From an uncultured cyanobacterium (lineage in GTDB: Bacteria; Cyanobacteriota; Cyanobacteriia; PCC-6307; Cyanobiaceae), in NCBI GenBank assembly GCA_903862155.1, contig CAIOXF010000352.1, forward strand, positions 1-5,825: a stretch of 5,825 nucleotides of DNA, read 5' to 3'. Positions 1 through 5,574 of the stretch are shown piece by piece; position 1 is the first letter of the stretch; the number at the start of each line of letters is the position of its first letter. Below the pieces are notes generated by a model. The model worked only from the letters and a program-made list of their open reading frames with translations. It made no database searches and had not been told where the DNA came from. Made by a program: the position numbers and the translations under genes.

Positions 1-74
1 GAGATCAGCAGCAGGCCCACATCCATCGACAGGGGTGGCAGCACAAACGGCAGCACCAGAGGGTGGGCAAACAT
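1..74 (-). CDS. Possible N-terminus of an unidentified membrane protein (partial)
   Basis: On the minus strand an ATG at 74-72 opens a frame that stays open to the left edge and encodes about 24 residues, beginning MFAHPLVLPFVLPPL and then SMDVGLLLI. The stretch is strongly hydrophobic, as expected for a first membrane segment or a signal anchor. If real, the gene would be divergent from infA with about 60 bases between the two starts. I see no clear Shine-Dalgarno sequence before the ATG. The visible piece is too short to assign a family, and a hydrophobic reading could arise by chance in GC-rich DNA, so this is only a candidate. Confidence 0.35.
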   Translation of the reverse strand, partial: MFAHPLVLPFVLPPLSMDVGLLLI

Positions 75-134
75 CCGGTGGGTGGGGCGCCAACTAAGCT
101 GACCTTAATCGTTGCTTTTGGTGCCCACGGCCGC

Positions 135-404
135 ATGATCGAAACGTCCGGTGTGATTGAGAAAGAGCAGGGAAACGGGTTTTACCTCGTGACCCTCGAG
201 CAGCCGGCCGGACACCAGTGCCTCTGCCGTGCGGCGGGCAAGCTCACCAAATTCCGCATCAAATTGCTCGCTGGCGACAAGGTGCTTGTGGAGATCTCCC
301 CGTACGACCTCACCCGCGGCCGCATCACCTACCGGGAGCGCAACGCCGGAGCCACTGGTCCCCGTCCGGGCGGTAACCGTCCTGGTGGTCCTCGCCGCCG
401 CTGA
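135..404 (+). CDS. infA: Translation initiation factor IF-1 (divergent picocyanobacterial form)
   Basis: The 89-residue product is a single S1-like OB-fold protein of the IF-1 family. IF-1 binds the 30S A site and helps IF-2 and IF-3 select the initiator tRNA. Family signatures are GDKV at residues 47-50 and SPYDLTRGRITYRER at 55-69, which closely match the end of typical IF-1. The start region MIETSGVIEKEQ aligns with the IEMQGTV-type opening of IF-1. Typical IF-1 is about 72 residues; here a Gly/Pro/Arg-rich basic tail (residues 70-89, ending GGNRPGGPRRR) is added. The ATG at 135 is chosen over an upstream in-frame GTG at 63 because the extra 24 residues have no IF-1 counterpart. No strong ribosome binding site is visible. 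There are no ribosomal-protein genes beside it, unlike the classic rpmJ/secY/adk setting, so it may be a second IF-1 paralogue (inference). Confidence 0.9.
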   Translation: MIETSGVIEKEQGNGFYLVTLEQPAGHQCLCRAAGKLTKFRIKLLAGDKVLVEISPYDLTRGRITYRERNAGATGPRPGGNRPGGPRRR

Positions 405-441
405 AGCCGGTCCACAGCCCACCTTCCAGTTCTCAGCTCAA

Positions 442-480
442 GAAAAAGGCCCCTGGGCCGTTAGGCACCGGGGGCTTTCT
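442..480. terminator. Bidirectional Rho-independent terminator between infA and NTRC
   Basis: An 8-base-pair stem (GCCCCTGG at 449-456 with CCGGGGGC at 468-475, one G.U pair) encloses an 11-base loop. It is preceded by an A-run (443-447) and followed by TTTCT (476-480). Read on plus it follows infA by about 45 bases with a short T-tract. Read on minus it follows the NTRC stop (497) by about 20 bases, and the A-run becomes a TTTTT tail. It sits between two convergent genes, so it can serve both. Confidence 0.8.
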
Positions 481-496
481 GTTGCCAGGGGGCGCC

Positions 497-1897
497 TTAG
501 GCCGGAACCCCAAGCAGTTGCTCCAGCGCCGCTTTGAACTCACTGCGCTGCTTCACGCCCTTGAACTGCTGCTTCAGCTCCTTGTTCATGAAGATCTGAA
601 CCGTGGGCGTGCCGGTGACTCCGGCCTGCTGGGCGATCTCCTGCTCGGCCTCGATGTCGATCTCCACGCCCTGGGCGGCGCCGCCGAGCTCATCGAGCAC
701 ACGCTTGAGCTGGGGCTTGAGCACGTGGCAGGGGCCGCAGGTGGGGGAGGTGTACACCACCAGCAGGGGCTTGGTGGTGTCGTGATAGAGCTTGCGCAGG
801 GCGTAGCCCCCCTTCTGCCACAGGGCGTTGGGGTCGTAATTCGACTCGTCGCTCACCGCCGCACTGGGCTGGGTCGCCGGGGTCGGTTCGGGATCCACTG
901 GGGTGTGGCTCACCGTGACGGCCAGGTTGTGGTGGGTGAGCCAGCGCTCGGCGGCCAGGGCGGCCTGGCAGCCGCTGCCGGCGGCCGTGATTCCCTGGCG
1001 CCATTCCGCATCGGCCACATCACCGGCGGCATACACGCCGTCGATGCTGGTTTCCGGCCGGCCGGGCTTGGTGAGCAGGTAGCCGTGGCTGTCGAGCTCC
1101 AGCTGCCCTTGCACCAGGCGGGTGTTGGGGGTGTGGCCAATGGCATAGAAGAGGCCCTTCACCGCCAGGGTTTCGGTGGCCCCGTTGGTGGTGTCGCGCA
1201 GGGTGATGGCGCCCATCCAGTCGCCACCGCTGGCGTCGGCCACCTGGCGGTTCCAGTGCACCGTGATGTTGGGGTTGGCCATCACCCGATCGGCCATGGC
1301 GGCACTGGCGCGCAGCTTCTCGGAGCGCACGATCAGGTGCACATGGCTGCCGTACTTGGTGAGATATACGGCCTCTTCGCAGGCCGAGTCGCCGCCGCCC
1401 ACCACGGCCACCGGCTCATTGCGGAACTGGGGTGTGGCGCCATCGCAGATGGCGCAGGCGCTGATGCCCTTGCTCCAGAACTGGCCTTCGCTGGGAAGGC
1501 CAAGGCGGTTGGCGCTGGCGCCGGTGGCCAGGATCACGCTGTGGGCCTCGATCGTGCGGCCTTCGGCGGTGATGCGGAACGGACGCTGTGACAGATCGAT
1601 GGCGGTGGCGTCGGTCTCCACCAGCCGGGTGCCCCAGCGCACGGCCTGGGACTGCATCCGGTCCATCAGATCGGGCCCCAGGATCCCGTCGGGGAAACCA
1701 GGGAAGTTCTCCACATGGGTGGTGGTCATCAGTTGACCACCGGGGATGCCGCCGTCCTGGAAGCCGGTGATCAGCAGCGGCGAGAGATTGGCTCGGGCGG
1801 CATAGATGGCGGCGGTGTAGCCGGCGGGGCCGGAGCCCACGATCACCACGTTTTCCACGGCAGGAGCACCGCCGCTGGGGATGGAGGACGCGACCAA
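497..1897 (-). CDS. trxB: NADPH-thioredoxin reductase with C-terminal thioredoxin domain (NTRC)
   Basis: The 466-residue flavoprotein fuses a thioredoxin reductase to its own thioredoxin, the arrangement known as NTRC in plants and cyanobacteria, where it uses NADPH to reduce 2-Cys peroxiredoxin and other thiol targets. Visible parts in order: FAD-binding GSGPAG (21-26), the redox pair CAIC (Cys148, Cys151), NADPH-binding GGGDSA (167-172) with VRSEKLRAS (190-198), the second FAD motif GVYAAGD (287-293), a Pro/Ser/Thr-rich linker (about 325-355), and a thioredoxin domain (about 360-466) with active site TCGPC (Cys387, Cys390) and cis-proline at GTP (Pro431). All catalytic residues are present. 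The start is uncertain. A TTG at 1897 gives the longest frame and lies just after an in-frame TAA (1904-1906); a GTG at codon 14 is the alternative. Neither has a clear Shine-Dalgarno sequence. A TTG start fits my recollection that related proteins carry a few residues before the PAVEN-type sequence. Confidence 0.95.
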   Translation of the reverse strand: MVASSIPSGGAPAVENVVIVGSGPAGYTAAIYAARANLSPLLITGFQDGGIPGGQLMTTTHVENFPGFPDGILGPDLMDRMQSQAVRWGTRLVETDATAIDLSQRPFRITAEGRTIEAHSVILATGASANRLGLPSEGQFWSKGISACAICDGATPQFRNEPVAVVGGGDSACEEAVYLTKYGSHVHLIVRSEKLRASAAMADRVMANPNITVHWNRQVADASGGDWMGAITLRDTTNGATETLAVKGLFYAIGHTPNTRLVQGQLELDSHGYLLTKPGRPETSIDGVYAAGDVADAEWRQGITAAGSGCQAALAAERWLTHHNLAVTVSHTPVDPEPTPATQPSAAVSDESNYDPNALWQKGGYALRKLYHDTTKPLLVVYTSPTCGPCHVLKPQLKRVLDELGGAAQGVEIDIEAEQEIAQQAGVTGTPTVQIFMNKELKQQFKGVKQRSEFKAALEQLLGVPA

Positions 1898-2073
1898 GGC
1901 TGCTTAGGCGGAGTGACTATGAGTTGAGCCTAAGGCGTGGGCGCGCAGAGCGCGAACCCTGCTGTGCGGGAGGAAAGTGTCGCGTTCTGTGACGCATGGA
2001 CCTCCGTCGCACCTGCGCGCTAACGCAGTGCCGAAAAGGGGCTTAATGTTTTCTTCGGATTTCGGGAGTGTTT
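1898..2073 (-). promoter_or_regulatory. Structured non-coding region upstream of NTRC
   Basis: This 176-base stretch separates the NTRC start from the upstream hypothetical gene and presumably holds the NTRC promoter and leader, although I see no convincing -35/-10 pair. It carries several inverted repeats. A perfect 7-bp repeat has arms CTTAGGC (1903-1909) and GCCTAAG (1928-1934), ending only 5 bases before the TTG start. A nested pair has GGAGG/CCTCC (1969-1973, 2001-2005) around GCGT/ACGC (1982-1985, 1992-1995). A hairpin at 2009-2031 has about 8 paired bases and one bulged C. A minus-strand ATG at 1997 preceded by GGAGG opens a 26-codon frame ending at 1917. That these act as a leader or operator is inference. 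Confidence 0.4.
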
Positions 2074-2319
2074 TTAGATCTCGAGCAGGCCGTCGCTTTG
2101 CGGCTTAAGGCGTTGGTGCAGATCGCGCGGCACCATCAGCACGGTGGAATCCAGAAGCTCCGGGTGTTCATCGAGGCAGAGCAGCCATTCCCTGAATTCC
2201 TCGTTCAGGGCGTAGCTCTCCTCGTACTGCTCCAGGCAATCCAGGGTTGCTGCACGGGCCATCGCCCAGCTCACGGCAACGGTCAGTCGGCGCTGTACTG
2301 CGGCGTTCATCGCGTCCAT
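2074..2319 (-). CDS. Hypothetical protein, 81 residues
   Basis: I do not recognise this family. The product is small, with no signal peptide, membrane segment or cysteine motif. It has an Arg/Ala-rich N-terminal helix-like part (MDAMNAAVQRRLTVAV), an acidic middle rich in Glu and aromatic residues (EQYEESYALNEEFREWLLCL, residues 30-49), and a C-terminus ending DGLLEI. Codons look like those of the neighbouring genes, with mostly G or C in third position, which supports real coding. The ATG at 2319 has GGGGA seven bases upstream as a possible ribosome binding site; an ATG three codons later is a close alternative. It lies on the same strand as the helicase, 126 bases downstream of it, and could be cotranscribed, but its function cannot be read from sequence. 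Confidence 0.65.
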   Translation of the reverse strand: MDAMNAAVQRRLTVAVSWAMARAATLDCLEQYEESYALNEEFREWLLCLDEHPELLDSTVLMVPRDLHQRLKPQSDGLLEI

Positions 2320-2445
2320 GGCGTGATCCCCGGCGTTGGTCGCACCACGCTGCCGAGCCGCGCGTCATCCCGGAGTATTGATTGACACAACGTCGCATTC
2401 ATTCGAGCTGCAGCAATGCAGCAGCAGTAATTTCGCTGCGATGTG
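2320..2445. other. Intergenic spacer between helicase and hypothetical gene, with short hairpin
   Basis: The 126 bases between the helicase stop and the 81-aa gene contain no supported gene. A perfect 6-bp inverted repeat, GCTGCA (2407-2412) and TGCAGC (2417-2422) around a 4-base loop, lies about 24 bases after the helicase stop. No T-run follows it on the minus strand, so it is not a standard terminator. A TTGACA on plus (2382-2387) has no -10 partner and no gene to drive. Confidence 0.4.
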
Positions 2446-3918
2446 CTAAGAGGAATGGCGCAGGAATTGGGGTAATTCCGGCCCACGCATTCGGATGACC
2501 TCGCCGGCCCTTTCGTCGATGGCTTCCATCGGCAGCAATGGGCTGCCGCCGTTGCCGATGGCATTGGCGCTGCTAACTGCGCGCGGGCGGATCAGGTAAG
2601 GCTCGCTCAGCGACCAGCTGCGGGCATAGCGGATGAGCAGCGGATCGGCGGGAGCGAACACGAAGGAGGGATCCCGCGGCACGGCCTCCAGTTCCGCCCG
2701 GCTGCCATCCGTGCGCACCGCCCGGGTGATGGCCTGCACGAAGCGGCTCCGGGTCACCACCGTGGTGAGGTAGGCCACCACCCGCACCCGCGGGGCATCG
2801 AAGCCTTCGGCGCACATGTCGATGCTCACCAGCCAGTCGGCCGCGCCGCCCCGGAAGGCGGCCATCCGCTCGGGGGCCTCGGCATCCTGGGAGTGCACCA
2901 ACTGCACCCGGTCGCCCTGCTCCTCGAGCAGGCCGCTGATACGCCGGGCGTGGGCGATGTCGCGCGCCACCACCAGCCCTCCGGCCTCCGGATGGCTATC
3001 GCGCACCTGCTCCAGCCGGCGCCGGGCCTTGAGCAACAGCTGCAGGGCGATGCTGCTGTCGTCGCCCAGCTGGATCGCCCGGCGCAGGTTGCGGGCCCGC
3101 CAGCTCTCGCGTTCCTCCGCGGAAAGCGGCGAGGTTTCAAGGTCGCCTGGCTGGTTGCGGCGGCCGTGGTCCACCCAGCCGTCTTGGAAGCGAAATTCCA
3201 GGGGCCGCACATCCCCGGCGGCGATCAGCTGGCGCGGCTCCACGCTCAGATCCGGCGCGATCCGCTCCACGATCTCCTGCCCCTCTTGCACCTTCACCCG
3301 GCGGGCGGCACAGAAGGCCAGGTTGTCGGCACGGAAGGGTGTGCCGGTGAGCCCCAGCCTGAGCTGGGCGGTGCCGGTGAGGCTGCTGAAGGCATGGCCC
3401 CAGGCAGCCGCTTCCGGTTCATCGGGATCGAGCCCCAGGTGATGCACCTCATCGGCGATGGCCTGCCAGCGGCCCAGGCCGATGACGGGCAGCTGGGCCA
3501 GCAGTTGCTGGCGGTTGCGTCCAGCGCTCTGGTAGCTGATCAGCAGGCCATCCCAGGGAGCATCGCTCGCCTGCCAGTCGGGATCCCAGGCCGTCAGCCG
3601 CAGTCCCAGGCGGGCGGCAGCCTGCTGCCACTGCTCGCCGATTGAGCTGCGGTGGCAGAACACCACGAAGCGATCCAGGCGCTGCTCGTGCTGCAGGCTG
3701 CGGAAGCTCAGCAGGGCCCCCAGGGTTTTGCCCGCCCCGGGGCCGGCATGCACTAGCACGTCGTGGCCAGTGGGGTCGGGGCGCAGCAGCCGGGCCCGCA
3801 GCAGCTGGATCAGTCGGCTCTGCCACTCCCGCGGCCGTACGGGCTCTCCACCCGGGCCCTGGGGGCCAGATCGCCGGCTGCCGCTGGGCTGGAGCTCAAA
3901 GGAGGGCATGGCCATCAC
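2446..3918 (-). CDS. SF2 DExH-box helicase (ResIII/UvrB-like ATPase)
   Basis: The 490-residue protein has the full helicase superfamily 2 motif set, so it should be an ATP-driven nucleic-acid translocase or helicase. An upstream Q-motif-like REWQ lies at 30-33, Walker A GPGAGKT at 59-65, Walker B DEVHH at 156-160, motif III TGTPFR at 191-196, a RecA2 strand GLVVARDIAHARRI at 314-327, motif V SIDMCAEGFDAPRV at 365-378 and motif VI QAITRAVR at 395-402 with both arginines. DEVHH and TGTPFR place it nearer the type III restriction/RecG/UvrB-like branch than the DEAD-box RNA helicases. No nuclease domain is visible, and no methylase or other defence gene lies beside it, so substrate and role are unknown. 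The frame opens with a GTG at 3918, then ATGs at 3915 and 3909; none has a clear Shine-Dalgarno sequence and the choice shifts only 1-3 residues. It is divergent from the 59-aa gene. Confidence 0.9.
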   Translation of the reverse strand: MMAMPSFELQPSGSRRSGPQGPGGEPVRPREWQSRLIQLLRARLLRPDPTGHDVLVHAGPGAGKTLGALLSFRSLQHEQRLDRFVVFCHRSSIGEQWQQAAARLGLRLTAWDPDWQASDAPWDGLLISYQSAGRNRQQLLAQLPVIGLGRWQAIADEVHHLGLDPDEPEAAAWGHAFSSLTGTAQLRLGLTGTPFRADNLAFCAARRVKVQEGQEIVERIAPDLSVEPRQLIAAGDVRPLEFRFQDGWVDHGRRNQPGDLETSPLSAEERESWRARNLRRAIQLGDDSSIALQLLLKARRRLEQVRDSHPEAGGLVVARDIAHARRISGLLEEQGDRVQLVHSQDAEAPERMAAFRGGAADWLVSIDMCAEGFDAPRVRVVAYLTTVVTRSRFVQAITRAVRTDGSRAELEAVPRDPSFVFAPADPLLIRYARSWSLSEPYLIRPRAVSSANAIGNGGSPLLPMEAIDERAGEVIRMRGPELPQFLRHSS

Positions 3919-4035
3919 GCCATTGTGGGGCCGATGGCGCGTGTTGATGAGTGTTCTGGCCTATGGGCATGCCCCAAGGGCTGACTACCTTTCTGGCCAG
4001 GTTCCGCAGGCCGGCCCGTTCCGGCCCCTTGCGCC
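3919..4035. promoter_or_regulatory. Divergent intergenic region between helicase and 59-aa gene
   Basis: These 117 bases must hold the starts of two divergent transcription units. A perfect 10-base palindrome, GGGCATGCCC, lies at 3965-3974 near the middle, a possible operator by position only. Close to the plus-strand start is an inverted repeat GGCCGG (4009-4014) and CCGGCC (4021-4026) with a 6-base loop, ending 9 bases before the ATG at 4036, where a ribosome binding site would be expected. I could not identify convincing -35/-10 elements on either strand. Confidence 0.4.
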
Positions 4036-4215
4036 ATGGACCATTGCACCCAACCCTGGAGCCTGCCGCCGGAGGGCTTCCGCCGGCTGCTGGAGCTCTG
4101 CTGGCAGCACGAGTGCGACCTCGACCCGATGATCCTGCGGGCCCGGCTGCTCCGGCACCAGGGCAATCGCCTGCAGGCTGCCAGCGTGGAGCAGGAGCTG
4201 CTGCCCCTGTTCTGA
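4036..4215 (+). CDS. Small hypothetical protein, 59 residues, coupled to the hydrolase
   Basis: This short frame begins with ATG at 4036 and ends with TGA at 4213-4215. It encodes 59 residues that open MDHCTQPWSLPPEGFRRLLE, continue with LCWQHECDLDPMILRARLLR and end SVEQELLPLF. The product looks soluble and helical, with three cysteines (4, 22, 27) and several Arg/Leu pairs; I do not recognise the family. Evidence for coding is that its TGA shares one base with the ATG of the downstream hydrolase (TGATG), a common sign of translational coupling, and that its codons favour G or C in third position and read as a plausible protein. No other start codon exists in the open part of the frame. There is no obvious Shine-Dalgarno sequence. 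It may assist or be coregulated with the hydrolase (inference). Confidence 0.7.
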   Translation: MDHCTQPWSLPPEGFRRLLELCWQHECDLDPMILRARLLRHQGNRLQAASVEQELLPLF

Positions 4216-5252
4216 TGCCGCTGGAGCTGCCGCAGCAGCTGGGGTTGGCGCCGTTCTATGAGCGGTTGCCCTGGCGTGGGGCCGATCTGCAGACCCTGCG
4301 CGACACCCTGCGGCCCGTGCCGCTGCCCCCGGATCAGGGCAGCCCCGTGGAGCTGCCGGCGGGCCGGCCTCCTGGGGTGCAGCCGTGTAAGGCGCCTGAG
4401 CGCCTGCTGGCCCTGCTGGATCCACCGCTCACCGGGGCTGGGCCCCTGGCGCTGGTGGTGTTGCTCCATGGCCTGGGCGGCTCCAGTTCCAGGGAGGGCC
4501 TGCGCCGCCTCGGCTGGGCCCTGCAGGGCGCTGGCTTTGCCGTGCTCCGGGTGAACCTGCGCGGCGCCGATCCAGGCCGCCATCTGGCCCCCGGCACCTA
4601 TGCCGCCAATAGCAACGCCGATCTGCTCCCGGCCCTGGCGCAGGCGCGCCTGCTCGCGAAGGGCCGCCCACTCCTCGGAGCGGGCGTGTCCCTGGGGGGC
4701 ACCCAGCTGTTGAATGCGGCCCTGGAGGCTCCGGGACTGCTGGATGGACTGGCCTGCGTCAGCAGTCCCCTGGATCTGGCGGCCTGCTCAGCCCAGATCG
4801 AGCGCCGCCGCAATGCGGTGTACCAGCGTTGGTTGCTGCAGCGGCTGGTGCTCCAGACCCTGGCCGATCCCTTCGGTGTGCCGGCCGAGGAGCGTGAGGT
4901 CCTGGAGGCTGGAAGCGGCCCGCGCACGATTCGGGCCTTTGACGCCGCCATCACCGCCCCGCGCTGGGGCTATCGCTCCGTGGCGCACTACTACGCCGAA
5001 GCCAGTCCCATCAAGCGCTTGCTGGAGGGGAGCCCGCTTCCCCCCACCCTGCTGGTGCATGCCCTCGACGACCCCTGGGTGCCGGCCGCAGCCACCGCCC
5101 GGGTGGCCGAGACTGCCGATGGCCAAGGGCTGCAGGTGGTGCTCACCGCTCGCGGCGGCCACAACGGCTTCCATGGGGTGGGTGATGCCCCCAATGGCTG
5201 CTGGAGCGACCGACTCGTGGCCCGCTGGCTCAGCCGTTTGGTGCAGGGCTGA
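4215..5252 (+). CDS. Alpha/beta-fold hydrolase, YheT (COG0429) type
   Basis: The 345-residue protein belongs to the alpha/beta hydrolase fold and resembles the YheT/EMB8 group of esterase-like enzymes, whose substrates are mostly unknown. An N-terminal LPWRGADLQTLRD (18-30) matches the short GH-LQT-type motif seen at the start of that group. The oxyanion-region HGLGGSS is at 85-91. The nucleophile elbow GVSLGG (157-162) puts Ser159 as nucleophile, HALDDPWVP (282-290) supplies the acid (Asp285 or Asp286), and GGHNGF (314-319) supplies His316. The triad is therefore complete. No signal peptide or membrane segment is visible, so it is probably cytosolic. The ATG at 4215 is preferred over far upstream starts in the same frame because residues before it read as low-complexity Pro/Ala and overlap the 59-aa gene. 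Its 3' end overlaps the convergent ferredoxin-like gene by 23 bases. Confidence 0.9.
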   Translation: MPLELPQQLGLAPFYERLPWRGADLQTLRDTLRPVPLPPDQGSPVELPAGRPPGVQPCKAPERLLALLDPPLTGAGPLALVVLLHGLGGSSSREGLRRLGWALQGAGFAVLRVNLRGADPGRHLAPGTYAANSNADLLPALAQARLLAKGRPLLGAGVSLGGTQLLNAALEAPGLLDGLACVSSPLDLAACSAQIERRRNAVYQRWLLQRLVLQTLADPFGVPAEEREVLEAGSGPRTIRAFDAAITAPRWGYRSVAHYYAEASPIKRLLEGSPLPPTLLVHALDDPWVPAAATARVAETADGQGLQVVLTARGGHNGFHGVGDAPNGCWSDRLVARWLSRLVQG

Positions 5253-5574
5253 ACGGCATCCGCTCTACCACCCACTCCTCGATCGGCGTGCCGCCGATCA
5301 CGTGCTCCCGCAGGATCCGCTCGATCCGCTCCGGGCTCACCTCCCCGTACACCACGCCTTCCGGCCAGATCAGGAGCACTGGCCCGCCGCTGCAGATCCG
5401 CAGGCAGTCGGCCTTGGTGCGCAGCACGATGCCCTCGGGCCGCCGGGCTGGATCCTCCAGCCCCCACTCCCGCACCAGTCGCTTGAGGGTGTCCCAGCTG
5501 GCGGCACCGGCTGCCGGATCGCAGCAGAGCGCCTTGGTGGGGGTGGCGCAGAGCAGCAGGTGGTGGCTGATCAC
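5230..5574 (-). CDS. [2Fe-2S] ferredoxin-like protein (thioredoxin-like ferredoxin family)
   Basis: From a GTG at 5574 the frame encodes 114 residues with the cysteine pattern of the thioredoxin-like [2Fe-2S] ferredoxins: CATPTKALCCD (Cys9, Cys17, Cys18) and later CLRIC (Cys57, Cys61), that is C-x8-C then C-x3-C, followed by GPVLLIWPEGVVYGEVSPE (64-82), a stretch typical of this family. Such proteins carry one [2Fe-2S] cluster and transfer electrons in the cytosol. The GTG start is chosen because it opens right before the conserved HHLLLCATP and overlaps the dxr stop by 4 bases (GTGA); the frame upstream is Arg/Pro-rich and overlaps dxr, so it is not counted. The gene is probably cotranslated with dxr. 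Partner enzymes are not shown by sequence; a link to the MEP pathway is inference. Confidence 0.85.
   Translation of the reverse strand: MISHHLLLCATPTKALCCDPAAGAASWDTLKRLVREWGLEDPARRPEGIVLRTKADCLRICSGGPVLLIWPEGVVYGEVSPERIERILREHVIGGTPIEEWVVERMPFSPAPNG

Noticed and set aside
63..134. N-terminal extension of IF-1 from a GTG at 63
   Set aside because: The extra 24 residues match nothing in IF-1, and the ATG at 135 begins the family-like sequence.
482..1591. Long open frame of 369 codons on plus, antisense to NTRC
   Set aside because: It lies wholly opposite a gene with every NTRC motif and its product is Gly/Ala/His-rich low complexity; long antisense frames are common in GC-rich genes.
1898..2073. 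Yfr1-type cyanobacterial small RNA near a thioredoxin-related gene
   Set aside because: The hallmark ACTCCTCACAC motif is absent on both strands in this interval.
2068..2385. 105-codon plus-strand frame opposite the 81-aa gene
   Set aside because: Competes with the minus-strand frame, which has better codon use and a possible ribosome binding site; not fully excluded.
2382..2410. TTGACA on plus as a promoter
   Set aside because: No -10 element at suitable spacing (GAGCTG there) and no plus-strand gene downstream.
2893..3645. 250-codon plus-strand frame opposite the helicase
   Set aside because: Antisense shadow of a clear SF2 helicase; no recognisable domain.
3951..4214. 88-residue N-terminal extension of the hydrolase
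   Set aside because: Pro/Ala/Arg low-complexity reading that overlaps the 59-aa gene; the ATG at 4215 fits the family start and the TGATG overlap.
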